A stretch of 48,568 nt of DNA from an uncultured Clostridia bacterium (lineage in GTDB: Bacteria > Bacillota > Clostridia > Oscillospirales > CAG-272): positions 1 through 48,568 of the forward strand of contig CALXXF010000001.1 in assembly GCA_944392615.1 (NCBI GenBank), in the 5' to 3' direction. The notes beneath the pieces are model-generated. The model saw only the letters and a list, made by a program, of their open reading frames with translations. It searched no databases and had not been told where the DNA came from. Within the stretch, counting starts at the first letter, position 1. Every line of letters starts with the position of its first letter. Positions 1 through 7,911 of this stretch are shown here, piece after piece. Both the position numbers and the translations under genes were made by a program.

Positions 1-236
1 ATTACATAAATTCGATTACACGATCACGCGGCGCGTTGAGTCCCGTGACGATGAGAGCGATCTCAGTCATCATGACACCGCCGTCGTTGTGATCTGCTTT
101 CTCCGGGTGTATCCGGGATATATGCTCTGTAAAAGGTCGCCTGAGCGAATTTCATTGTTTGCCAAAATGCACAAACAAGCCGTCAGCGCTTCATATAAGG
201 ATAAGGAGCCGGAATCTGTCGATTTCAGATTTACCT

Positions 237-1277
237 TCACGCATATTCTCTGCCAACAGAGTTTATCGCCTCTGCGTAATCGGCGGTAGAATTCGGTGAT
301 GAAAGATTTTTGGTATCGTCGTAGTACCATATAAAGGCGCCCTCTGAGAAACGCGAAGCGCGCTTGAGGGTTTCCTCAACCTGCTCTGCGGACATTCCTT
401 CACTGCCGCCGTTGTGAAGACACCAGTATCCCGGTATCACCTTCGTTCCGAAAGCTGAGTACCACTCTGCAGGATTGTTTCCTGCTCCTCCGGAGTAGCA
501 CTGCAGATATATTCTGTCCACACTGTCGCCAAGACGCGAGTAAAGACTTGTCCAGAATGACATGTTTGTGTAGGGGCACAGAGATATTTTCACTCCCATG
601 GTGAGAAGCATTTCCGAGAATGCAACAGTTGCGTTCACATCGTAGCAGGACTCATCGTCATAATTCACGGCATCTGCTCCGGTAACTTCAATGAGCTTTT
701 TGAAATTTTTGTAGAGAACTGTGTCTTCTCCGTCTCCGTCCCTTTTCATAAGCGTTCGTATGGCTTCAAAATCCGATGTGCCCCATGCGCCTATGCTTAT
801 CTCTATCCTGTCGATGGCATTGTCGCCTTCTTTAAGGGTTTCCCAGCCTCTTTTCCACATAGTCGTTCCAACGTATTCTCCATTACTGCATATGAGTGTA
901 TCGTTGAAATAGAGGTCGGCTGTTTCGGAGTTGACGTGTACCGACCAGAGGATCACGGTGTTGAAACCGCTTTCTTTTATTATGGACGCAGTCGGGATGC
1001 CTCCGAGAACAAGCGGGCCGCCGCCGAACAGAGCCGATACCCATTCTTCTTCAGGTTCGGGCTCTGTAACAGGCGAAGCTGATGTGGTACTTTCAGTCGT
1101 GTTTTCTTCAGAAGTGGCAGGGAAAGCTGTGGTGACAGTCTGTTCATTTTCGCTGGAGGCGGTGGTGCCGGTTGTGTCGGATGTATCGTCCTGGGAGTCG
1201 CATCCGGTCACAAACGCCGACATTACGATAAGCGCCGCTGCCATGAGTAATATGAGCAAAAGCTTTCTTTTCGTCAT
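237..1277 (-). CDS. Secreted lipoprotein, putative TIM-barrel (GH18-like) domain
   Basis: 346-residue protein with a lysine-rich start, a hydrophobic stretch (residues 5-22) and a lipobox ending VTG-C26, so it should be a membrane-anchored lipoprotein. Residues 27-75 form a low-complexity Thr/Ser/Glu-rich linker. The rest reads like an alpha/beta-barrel: 'GFNTVILWSVHV', 'AVNYDDESCYD', 'VKISLCPYTN', 'VDRIYLQCYSGG' and 'GAFIWYYDD' resemble barrel strands of GH18-like or related secreted proteins, but I see no DxxDxDxE catalytic motif, so activity is unproven. ATG start; a GAAAGGA ribosome site lies about 12 bases upstream. It is downstream of ackA on the same strand with a 101-base gap. The function is not recognised. 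Confidence 0.75.
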   Translation of the reverse strand: MTKRKLLLILLMAAALIVMSAFVTGCDSQDDTSDTTGTTASSENEQTVTTAFPATSEENTTESTTSASPVTEPEPEEEWVSALFGGGPLVLGGIPTASIIKESGFNTVILWSVHVNSETADLYFNDTLICSNGEYVGTTMWKRGWETLKEGDNAIDRIEISIGAWGTSDFEAIRTLMKRDGDGEDTVLYKNFKKLIEVTGADAVNYDDESCYDVNATVAFSEMLLTMGVKISLCPYTNMSFWTSLYSRLGDSVDRIYLQCYSGGAGNNPAEWYSAFGTKVIPGYWCLHNGGSEGMSAEQVEETLKRASRFSEGAFIWYYDDTKNLSSPNSTADYAEAINSVGREYA

Positions 1278-1378
1278 CGTGAAGAGAATCCTTTCAAATT
1301 TAAGTTTTTACACTTGCTGACAACCGCAGACTGTGTCTTCAGCAAGCTTTTGGTTTTTTCGGCAACACCTGAAAGCCG

Positions 1379-2599
1379 TTATTTAAGCGCTCCTGCGATG
1401 CTTGCCGTATCCTGTGCTATAACGAGCTCTTCGTTAGTTGGTATGAGGTAAACGAGCACTCTTGAATTATCGGTGGAAAGTTTGACTATGTTCGACTGGC
1501 GGAGCATTTTTGCATTCAGCTCCTTGTCTATCTCTATGCCGAAGAAACTCATGTTCTCACAGACCTTCTCGCGCAGTCTCGGATTGTTTTCGCCGAGTCC
1601 GGCTGTAAATACGATGGCATCAAGCCCGTTCATAGCGGCGGCATAAGCTCCGATATACTTTTTTATCTGGTAGAAAAGCACCTTTGAGGCAAGGTCGCAG
1701 TTAGCATAGTTAGGATCTGACGGTCCTCTTTCTATTGTCGCCTCAATATCACGTGAATCGGTGTAGCCGGTTGTTCCGAGAAATCCGCATTTTTTGTTCA
1801 TGAAGTCGCTCATCTGGTCAGGCGTGTATCCGGTCTTGTTCATTATGTACGTGACTATTGCAGGGTCGATAGAGCCGCAACGGGTTCCCATCTCAACGCC
1901 GTCGAGAGGAGTGAAGCCCATAGAGGTGTCGATGACCTTGCCGTCCTTTACGGCAGATATTGAAGAACCGTTCCCCAAATGGCATGTGACGATTTTCGTG
2001 CCCTCAGTCCTGCCGAGTATCTCGCACATCTTTCCGGCTACATATCTGTGCGACGTGCCGTGTGCACCGTAGCGGCGTATCTTGTACTTGTCGTACATCT
2101 CCTTTGTGATAGGGTAGTAATATGCCTCCTCAGGCATTGTCTGATGAAAGGCTGTGTCAAATACAACTACCTGGGGGGTTCCCGGCATAACTTCGGTGCA
2201 GGCATATATTCCCATGAGGTGAGCGCCTGTATGGAGCGGGGCGAAATCACGGCAAAGCTCGAGCTTGTCAAGCACGTCCTGAGTTACAAGGCAGCTCTGC
2301 GAATAGTACGGACCGCCGTGCACTATTCTGTGACCTACCGCTTCGATCTCCTTCATATCAGATATGCATCCGGTATCAGGGTCTGTAAGCGCTGACACGA
2401 CATACTTCATTGCCACGGAGTGATTGGGCATTTCAAAATTGTTGGTGATTTTCTTCCCGTCGGCGGTTTTGTGCTCTATAAGAGAGCCGCTTTGTCCGAT
2501 TCTTTCACATATTCCTTTTGCTTTCAGCGTGCCGGATTCAGTTTCTATGAGCTGGTATTTAAGCGACGAGGACCCGGCGTTTACTACGAGTACATTCAT
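1379..2599 (-). CDS. ackA: Acetate kinase
   Basis: Catalyses acetyl phosphate + ADP <-> acetate + ATP in the cytosol, the ATP-yielding step of acetogenic fermentation. 406 residues, normal for the family. It begins MNVLVVNAGSSSLKY, the phosphate-binding start of the ASKHA fold, and carries the family motifs VGHRIVHGG, TCHLGNGSS and FTAGLGENN. I set the start at the ATG at 2599 because GGAG lies 8 bases upstream and homologues begin there; the frame stays open 126 bases further up but that part has no family similarity. No phosphotransacetylase gene is in the window. The next gene to the right (divergent) is tmcAL, an enzyme that consumes acetate and ATP. Confidence 0.96.
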   Translation of the reverse strand: MNVLVVNAGSSSLKYQLIETESGTLKAKGICERIGQSGSLIEHKTADGKKITNNFEMPNHSVAMKYVVSALTDPDTGCISDMKEIEAVGHRIVHGGPYYSQSCLVTQDVLDKLELCRDFAPLHTGAHLMGIYACTEVMPGTPQVVVFDTAFHQTMPEEAYYYPITKEMYDKYKIRRYGAHGTSHRYVAGKMCEILGRTEGTKIVTCHLGNGSSISAVKDGKVIDTSMGFTPLDGVEMGTRCGSIDPAIVTYIMNKTGYTPDQMSDFMNKKCGFLGTTGYTDSRDIEATIERGPSDPNYANCDLASKVLFYQIKKYIGAYAAAMNGLDAIVFTAGLGENNPRLREKVCENMSFFGIEIDKELNAKMLRQSNIVKLSTDNSRVLVYLIPTNEELVIAQDTASIAGALK

Positions 2600-2683
2600 G
2601 TTCCTATCTCCTGATTGACTTTTATTTTTTTGTATGATAACATATATTCCGAAAATGCCCGCGAAAACACGTGCAACAAGATA

Positions 2684-2712
2684 ATTATAATACTTTGTCG
2701 CTGAAAACACAA
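2684..2712 (-). promoter_or_regulatory. Candidate sigma-A promoter of ackA
   Basis: On the minus strand TTGTGT is followed after 17 bases by a perfect TATAAT, about 85 bases upstream of the ackA start. The -35 is weak but the -10 and spacing are right. Confidence 0.5.
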
Positions 2713-2966
2713 GACGTAAAAGCAAATTTTATACTGATTTATCATTTTCTGCGCGTTGATGTTTACTTCTGCGATTGTGGCGGTGTCGCTTTGGGGAAAA
2801 GCTGCGTCATTATGCTGTCGTGAACTCAGAACTTGATTTTGATTTTTATAATTCCCGGAACCGTTCATAATCCGCAAAGCTTCAGATAGGTGCGAAACCG
2901 CGGGAGTGTCAGCGTATGTGGCAGACCATAAGTGAAATACCGGTTGTCAAGCGCCGGACCCGCAGA

Positions 2967-3050
2967 GCGGACAAAGATGCTGAGGCAAGGCGGACAGATG
3001 CGCGGCGGCAAGGCGGACAGATGCGCGGCGGCAAAGCGGACAGAGGCAGG
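2967..3050. repeat. 23-bp tandem repeat, about 3.6 copies
   Basis: Copies at 2967-2989 (degenerate), 2990-3012, 3013-3035 (nearly identical to the previous) and a partial at 3036-3050. The unit begins GCGGACAGATGCGCGGCGGC. It lies directly upstream of tmcAL and its last partial copy runs into the AGGAGG (3048-3053) that may serve as that gene's ribosome site. Confidence 0.85.
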
Positions 3051-3067
3051 AGGAAAACGTCTGAAAA

Positions 3068-4189
3068 ATGAAAAAAGTCGGGATAATCTGCGAATATAAC
3101 CCATTTCACTCAGGACATGAGTATCAGATAGCCCAAATAAGAGAGCATTATCCGGACTCAGCCGTGATAGCGCTCATGAGCGGAAATTACGTTCAGCGCG
3201 GCGATATCGCGGTCCTTCCGAAATACTACAGGGCGCGCGCTGCGCTTCTTTGCGGCGTAGACCTCGTTCTTGAATTGCCATATCCGTTTTCCGGAGCAGG
3301 CGCCCAGATATTTGCCCGCGCCGGAGTGCACATACTCGACTCCATAGGCACAGATGTCATATGCTTCGGAAGTGAAAGCGGCGATGTCGGCATGCTCAAG
3401 AAGCAGAGCGAAAATATCATGTCTGTGGATTTTGAAACCGAGCTTAGAAAGGCGCTGACTGCTTTTCGGAACAGCTCTGTATCTTATGCCGCTGTCAGAA
3501 GCGGAGTGTATGAAAAGCTGTTTAACTCGCCGATTCTCCAGCAGCCCAACGATATCCTCGCCGTTGAATATCTGATCGCTCTGAAAAAGAGCTCTTCTGC
3601 AATGGAGCCGTTCGTTGTGGGAAGAAAGAGCGGCTTCAGCGCTACAGCTGCGCGCAAAGCGTATATCGACCGGAATTATGACGTGCTGAGGACTCTTGTT
3701 CCCGAAAAATCCTTTGAAATACTCAAAGATACTAAGCCCGTTAAACTTGAAAGCATGGAAAAGGCGATACTTGCCCGATTCAGGACTGCTCGGAAAAACG
3801 ATTTTGACGGTATCTGCGATTCCACTCCGGATATGATAAACAGAATGCTTGAATCCGCCCGGCTGTCGTCAGACATTACCGACTTTTTCAGACTCTGTGC
3901 CACAAAGAAATATACAAATGCGCGCATACGCCGCGCGGCTATATCGTGCATGCTGGGCACACAGAGAGAGATGCTTGCGCTTCCTCCTCTTTTCACACGT
4001 CTGCTGGCTGCAAACAAAACCGGCAGGCGGCTCCTTGAGGGCACTGCCTTTCCGGTCATGCTCCGGGAGGGAAGACGCGGGGCATATGACTCTGATGTCA
4101 GAAAGCAGATGGAGTTTGCCGACAAAGCCGAGCTTTTTTTTGAGCTTGCCGATGAAAACGCAAGAATTAAAAGACCGCTTGTCATCTGA
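3068..4189 (+). CDS. tmcAL: tRNA(Met) cytidine acetate ligase TmcAL
   Basis: Family enzyme that uses acetate and ATP, through acetyl-AMP, to make N4-acetylcytidine at the wobble base of elongator tRNA-Met (the former YlbM/DUF795 family). 373 residues, slightly shorter than the usual ~400. The N-terminal nucleotidyltransferase signature is clear: GIICEYNPFHSGHEYQI carries the HxGH motif, followed by MSGNYVQRGD and LPYPFSGAGAQIFA. ATG start; the AGGAGG at 3048-3053 is 14 bases upstream, a long spacing, but no better start exists and the family begins with this MKxVGIICEYNPFH stretch. Its neighbour ackA interconverts acetate and acetyl phosphate, a sensible metabolic pairing. A 36-base gap separates it from the MATE gene, so the two are probably co-transcribed. 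Confidence 0.93.
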   Translation: MKKVGIICEYNPFHSGHEYQIAQIREHYPDSAVIALMSGNYVQRGDIAVLPKYYRARAALLCGVDLVLELPYPFSGAGAQIFARAGVHILDSIGTDVICFGSESGDVGMLKKQSENIMSVDFETELRKALTAFRNSSVSYAAVRSGVYEKLFNSPILQQPNDILAVEYLIALKKSSSAMEPFVVGRKSGFSATAARKAYIDRNYDVLRTLVPEKSFEILKDTKPVKLESMEKAILARFRTARKNDFDGICDSTPDMINRMLESARLSSDITDFFRLCATKKYTNARIRRAAISCMLGTQREMLALPPLFTRLLAANKTGRRLLEGTAFPVMLREGRRGAYDSDVRKQMEFADKAELFFELADENARIKRPLVI

Positions 4190-4225
4190 GGTTCGCCGTC
4201 CCGGCGGTGTTTAAGGAGATTTTTC

Positions 4226-5740
4226 GTGAAAGAAAGACAGTCTGCGCTATTCGATTTTATAAAATACGCCTCGCTCAGTTCGCTGGGGATGCTTGCAATA
4301 TCATGTTACATACTTGCTGACACATTCTTCGTCTCAAAAGGAATGGGAAAGCAGGGTCTTGCAGCGCTCAATATGGCGATACCTGTATTCAGCTTTATGA
4401 ACGGTGCCGGGCTTATGCTCGGTATGGGAGGGGCTACCAGATATGCGATCATAAAAAGCTCTCCTTATGAAAAAAGCGCTCATAAGGTATATCGCGGGAT
4501 AGTCGTTTTATACATTGTCCTTTCAACGGTTATGGTATCGGCTTCCTTTGCTTCTCCTGCTATTTCCGGGCTTCTCGGAGCAGCAGGTGATATAAAACCC
4601 ATGACTTCGGTATACATACGGTTTATACTGCTTTTTTCTCCGGCTTTTATGCTTAACAACATACTGCTTTGCTATGTCAGAAATACGGGTGCACCGTCTG
4701 TTTCCATGGCTGCCATGGTAACGGGCAGTCTTTCAAATGTTCTTCTTGATTATATTTTTATATTCCCGCTCGGAATGGGAATGCTCGGAGCTGTCCTTGC
4801 GACCGGGATCGCTCCGCTCATAAGCATTGCCGTCATCTCTGTATATCTCATACCGCGTCTTTTGAGCAAAGTAAGGAAGTCAGTGCCAGGCGCCGCTTCA
4901 GATGCCGTATATCGGGGCATAATTCCGGACACGGGCGCAGAGCAAACGGATCTTTCGGCGCACCGACCCGCAGAAGCGGTGTCAGATAAGGCAAAACGCG
5001 GCGACTGCCTTGACCTTAACAAAGAGGCTTCTTATAAAGACTGTAAAATGCTTCTGCGACTTACGTTTTCGGCTGTTTTATTGGGAGTGCCGTCCTTTAT
5101 TGCAGAAGTGTCGTCCGGGGTCGTTATACTTGTTTTCAACTATGTCATACTTTCGCTCCGCAAAGACACAGGAGTAGCCGCATACGGTATAATAGCCAAT
5201 ATTGCCCTTGTAGTGACTGCTGTATATACCGGGATATCTCAAGGAATACAACCGCTTTTGAGTAAGGCGGCAGGACAAAACGACAGGTCTGCAGCCCGAA
5301 AGGTTCTTAAATATGCGGTCGTTACCTCTCTTGCAACCGCTTTTACAGTCCTTGCGTGCGTATGTGTATGGTCTGAGCAGATCGTCTCTGTTTTTAATTC
5401 CTCCGGGAGCGCGCAACTTGCCGATATGGCGGTACCCGGTTTGAGACTCTATTTCATATCAGGTGTTTTTGCCGGTGTGAATGTGGTCGCCGCCTCATTC
5501 TTTTCATCCTCAGGCGCTGCCCTGCAGGCTCAGGCAATAAGTGTGCTCAGAGGGCTTGTTTTTCCTGTTGCCCTCTCTTTTCCCTTTGCAGGGTTGTTTG
5601 AAATGACGGGAGTATGGCTGGTTGTCCCTGCTTCTGAGTTTCTTGTGATGCTCGCTTCTGTCGTGATGCTTGTATTTGCCGTCGCAAAACATGAGCCTGA
5701 AGAAAAGAAAAAACGAAAAAACGAGAAGATGAAAAGATGA
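4226..5740 (+). CDS. MATE family multidrug/Na+ antiporter (MepA-like)
   Basis: 504-residue polytopic membrane protein with about 12 predicted helices. The start 'FDFIKYASLSSLGMLAISCYILADTFFV', cut here into FIKYASLSSLGMLAISCY then ILADTFFVS, is the typical first MATE helix, and GAVLATGIAPLIS, GISQGIQPLLSKAAGQ and YFISGVFAGVNVVAASFFSS fit later MATE helices. The cytoplasmic loop between the two halves (about residues 215-270) is longer and more polar than usual. The GTG start at 4226 is chosen because AAGGAG stands 7 bases upstream. The last 15 residues are Lys/Arg/Glu-rich and are encoded by an A-rich simple repeat, which probably extended the C-terminus. The transported compound cannot be told from sequence. 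Confidence 0.9.
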   Translation: MKERQSALFDFIKYASLSSLGMLAISCYILADTFFVSKGMGKQGLAALNMAIPVFSFMNGAGLMLGMGGATRYAIIKSSPYEKSAHKVYRGIVVLYIVLSTVMVSASFASPAISGLLGAAGDIKPMTSVYIRFILLFSPAFMLNNILLCYVRNTGAPSVSMAAMVTGSLSNVLLDYIFIFPLGMGMLGAVLATGIAPLISIAVISVYLIPRLLSKVRKSVPGAASDAVYRGIIPDTGAEQTDLSAHRPAEAVSDKAKRGDCLDLNKEASYKDCKMLLRLTFSAVLLGVPSFIAEVSSGVVILVFNYVILSLRKDTGVAAYGIIANIALVVTAVYTGISQGIQPLLSKAAGQNDRSAARKVLKYAVVTSLATAFTVLACVCVWSEQIVSVFNSSGSAQLADMAVPGLRLYFISGVFAGVNVVAASFFSSSGAALQAQAISVLRGLVFPVALSFPFAGLFEMTGVWLVVPASEFLVMLASVVMLVFAVAKHEPEEKKKRKNEKMKR

Positions 5741-5747
5741 AAAAACG

Positions 5748-5781
5748 AAAAGATGATAAAGATGAAAAGATGATAAAGATG
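5748..5781. repeat. 17-bp direct repeat, two exact copies
   Basis: AAAAGATGATAAAGATG at 5748-5764 and again at 5765-5781, preceded by degenerate GATGAAAA copies that reach back into the end of the MATE gene. It lies between the MATE stop codon and the terminator. Confidence 0.8.
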
Positions 5782-5793
5782 AAAAAATCATCT

Positions 5794-5823
5794 GCGCGGG
5801 AAGTGTATGCCCGCGCTTTTTTT
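5794..5823 (+). terminator. Rho-independent terminator after the MATE gene
   Basis: GCGCGGG (5794-5800), 9-base loop, CCCGCGC (5810-5816), then an uninterrupted run of T. Confidence 0.92.
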
Positions 5824-6153
5824 ATGTATCGGTTTTGTGGCTGGTTTTTCTTATTTTCATTTATGATTCTGACACCAGAAGCGATTGTTTTTTGTATAAG
5901 CATGAGGATATTATTGTATAAGTATAAGGATTTTTCTGTATTCTGTATAATCATGTATAAGGTCCTATGCGTATAAACATTTCCGCCGTGCGCTGCAGCG
6001 CAAAAAGCGCAGTTCTTCCGATACGCGCACTCTGAGGGTCAGGACCGGATGTCATCCGAACGGATAATGCATGATACATCCGAACATATGTTATAAGTTT
6101 AGATTCAGTTTAATTTTCCGGTATAACATTGTCACAGACAAAGGGAGGTAGCT

Positions 6154-7911
6154 ATGCTGAGAATATTGAGAAAACTTTCTGGTAAGAACGTAGCGTTTGT
6201 ATTTGTCTGCGCTTTGTTCATACTTGCGCAGGTATGGCTTGATCTTACCCTTCCTGACTATATGTCGGAGATAACGATGCTTTTGCAGACGCAGGGCAGT
6301 CAGATGAGCGAAATACTGAAAGCTGGCGCCATGATGCTCTTGTGTGCGCTTGGCAGTCTTGTTTGCTCTGTCGTTGTGTCTGTGTTTGTGGCGGCAATAG
6401 CGGCTGATTTCAGCGCTTCGTTGAGAACACATTTGTTTAACAAGGTACAGTCCTTTTCAATGGCTGAGATAGGCAATTTTTCAACGCCAAGCCTGATAAC
6501 CCGTTCCACAAACGACGTTATGCAGGTACAGATGCTCCTCGTAATGGGAATGCAGGTGCTTATAAAGGCTCCGGTGACAGCTGTGTGGGCGATAATAAAG
6601 ATTTCGGACAAAAGCTCTGAATGGACTATTACCACGGCGGTTGCAGTCGTTGTCCTTTTTATAATAATAGGCACGTGTATTGCTCTGTCTATGCCAAAGT
6701 TCAGAAAGCTCCAAAGGCTTACTGACGACGTAAACAGGGTGACAAGGGAGAATCTGACCGGAATAAGGGTAGTGCGCGCGTACAACGCTGAAAGCTACCA
6801 GCAGGACAAATTTGAATCCGTAAATGACGAGCTGACAAGGGCAAATGTATTTACTGCAAGGGTCATGTCGACCATGATGCCGTCAATAACGCTTGTCAAC
6901 AACATGCTGGTGCTGTCTGTATATTTCATAGGTGCGGTCATAATTGACAGGGCTGCCCTTGCCGACAAGGCGCAGCTGTTTTCGGATATGCTGGTGTTTT
7001 CTTCGTATGCCATGCAGATTGTTATGTCATTCATGATGCTCGTAATGATATTCATACTGCTTCCGAGAGCTTCTGTAGCGGCTAAGCGCATACTCGAAGT
7101 TCTCGACACCAAGCTCTCCATACAGGACGGGCACATATCCCAGATAAAGGGGAGCGTGAGCGGGGAAATAGAGTTTAAAAACGTGTCCTTCAAATATCCC
7201 GGCGCCGATTCCGAGGCGCTTCGCGACATTAATTTTCATGCCCGCCGCGGTCAGACGGTGGCAATAATAGGCTCAACCGGATGCGGAAAAAGCACGCTTG
7301 TAAATCTTATACCGCGTTTTTACGACGCCTGCGAGGGTCAGGTCCTTGTTGACGGAGTTGACGTCAGGGATTACACACAGTATGCACTGCGCTGCAAGAT
7401 AGGATACGTATCTCAGAAAGCCGTGCTGTTTTCAGGGACTGTAGAATCAAATATAGCCTATGGTGACTGCGGTAAGGGTAAAATTTCGCGCTCTGACGTC
7501 GAAGATGCCGTATACACTGCCCAGGCATCGGAATTTGTAGAGGGTCTGAGCGCAGGCTATGAGGGCTATGTAGCGCAGGCGGGAAGCAATTTCTCCGGCG
7601 GTCAGAAGCAGCGTCTGTCTATTGCGCGCGCAGTTGCCAGGTATCCTGAAATACTTATATTTGACGATTCATTTTCCGCACTTGACTATAAAACGGACAG
7701 AAAACTGCGCGAGGCACTGAAGTCGTGCTGCTCCGATGCGACTAAAATAATAGTTGCTCAGAGAATAGGAACCATACGCGATGCAGATATGATAATTGTG
7801 TTGGATGAAGGGAGAATGGCAGGCATAGGTACTCACGAGTCGCTCATGCAGGAATGTGAGGTATACCGTCAGATTGCATATTCACAACTTTCCAAGGAGG
7901 AGCTCGGATGA
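6154..7911 (+). CDS. ABC exporter half-transporter, degenerate-site subunit
   Basis: 585 residues: six-helix transmembrane domain (about 1-320) plus a nucleotide-binding domain. Walker A is GSTGCGKST (about residue 373), the signature FSGGQKQR (about 480) and Walker B ILIFDDSFSALD (about 500). The residue after the Walker B aspartate is D, not the catalytic E, and the H-loop reads IVAQRIGTI with Q for H. This is the pattern of the non-hydrolysing subunit in heterodimeric exporters (BmrC/LmrC/TmrA type). Strong ribosome site AAAGGGAGG. The stop overlaps the next start (ATGA), so the two subunits are translationally coupled. It likely exports drugs, peptides or lipids; the substrate is unknown. 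Confidence 0.92.
   Translation: MLRILRKLSGKNVAFVFVCALFILAQVWLDLTLPDYMSEITMLLQTQGSQMSEILKAGAMMLLCALGSLVCSVVVSVFVAAIAADFSASLRTHLFNKVQSFSMAEIGNFSTPSLITRSTNDVMQVQMLLVMGMQVLIKAPVTAVWAIIKISDKSSEWTITTAVAVVVLFIIIGTCIALSMPKFRKLQRLTDDVNRVTRENLTGIRVVRAYNAESYQQDKFESVNDELTRANVFTARVMSTMMPSITLVNNMLVLSVYFIGAVIIDRAALADKAQLFSDMLVFSSYAMQIVMSFMMLVMIFILLPRASVAAKRILEVLDTKLSIQDGHISQIKGSVSGEIEFKNVSFKYPGADSEALRDINFHARRGQTVAIIGSTGCGKSTLVNLIPRFYDACEGQVLVDGVDVRDYTQYALRCKIGYVSQKAVLFSGTVESNIAYGDCGKGKISRSDVEDAVYTAQASEFVEGLSAGYEGYVAQAGSNFSGGQKQRLSIARAVARYPEILIFDDSFSALDYKTDRKLREALKSCCSDATKIIVAQRIGTIRDADMIIVLDEGRMAGIGTHESLMQECEVYRQIAYSQLSKEELG

Larger units (their letters stand above)
2600..3067. other. 468-base ackA/tmcAL divergent intergenic region
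   Basis: Contains the ackA promoter in its left part and a tandem repeat (2967-3050) in its right part. I find no coding sequence that looks real; open frames on the minus strand here are translations of the repeat. No clear promoter for tmcAL could be picked out. Confidence 0.6.
5741..6153. other. 413-base intergenic region before the ABC exporter
   Basis: After the repeat and terminator this stretch is AT-rich and contains several copies of a TGTATAAG word (near 5893, 5915, 5944 and 5954), then a short GC-rich part around 5982-6030. The exporter promoter must lie here, but none of the candidate -10 boxes (for example TATAAT near 5946, TATAAC at 6122) has a convincing -35. No gene seen. Confidence 0.5.

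Noticed and set aside
2..73. Short minus-strand frame at the left edge ending at position 2
   Set aside because: Only about 24 codons, no ribosome site, and a stop not far upstream; not supportable as a gene.
1312..1358. Inverted repeat CTTGCTGA/TCAGCAAG followed by T's on the plus strand
   Set aside because: Nothing is transcribed rightward here, and on the minus strand no T-run follows, so I do not call a terminator for ackA.
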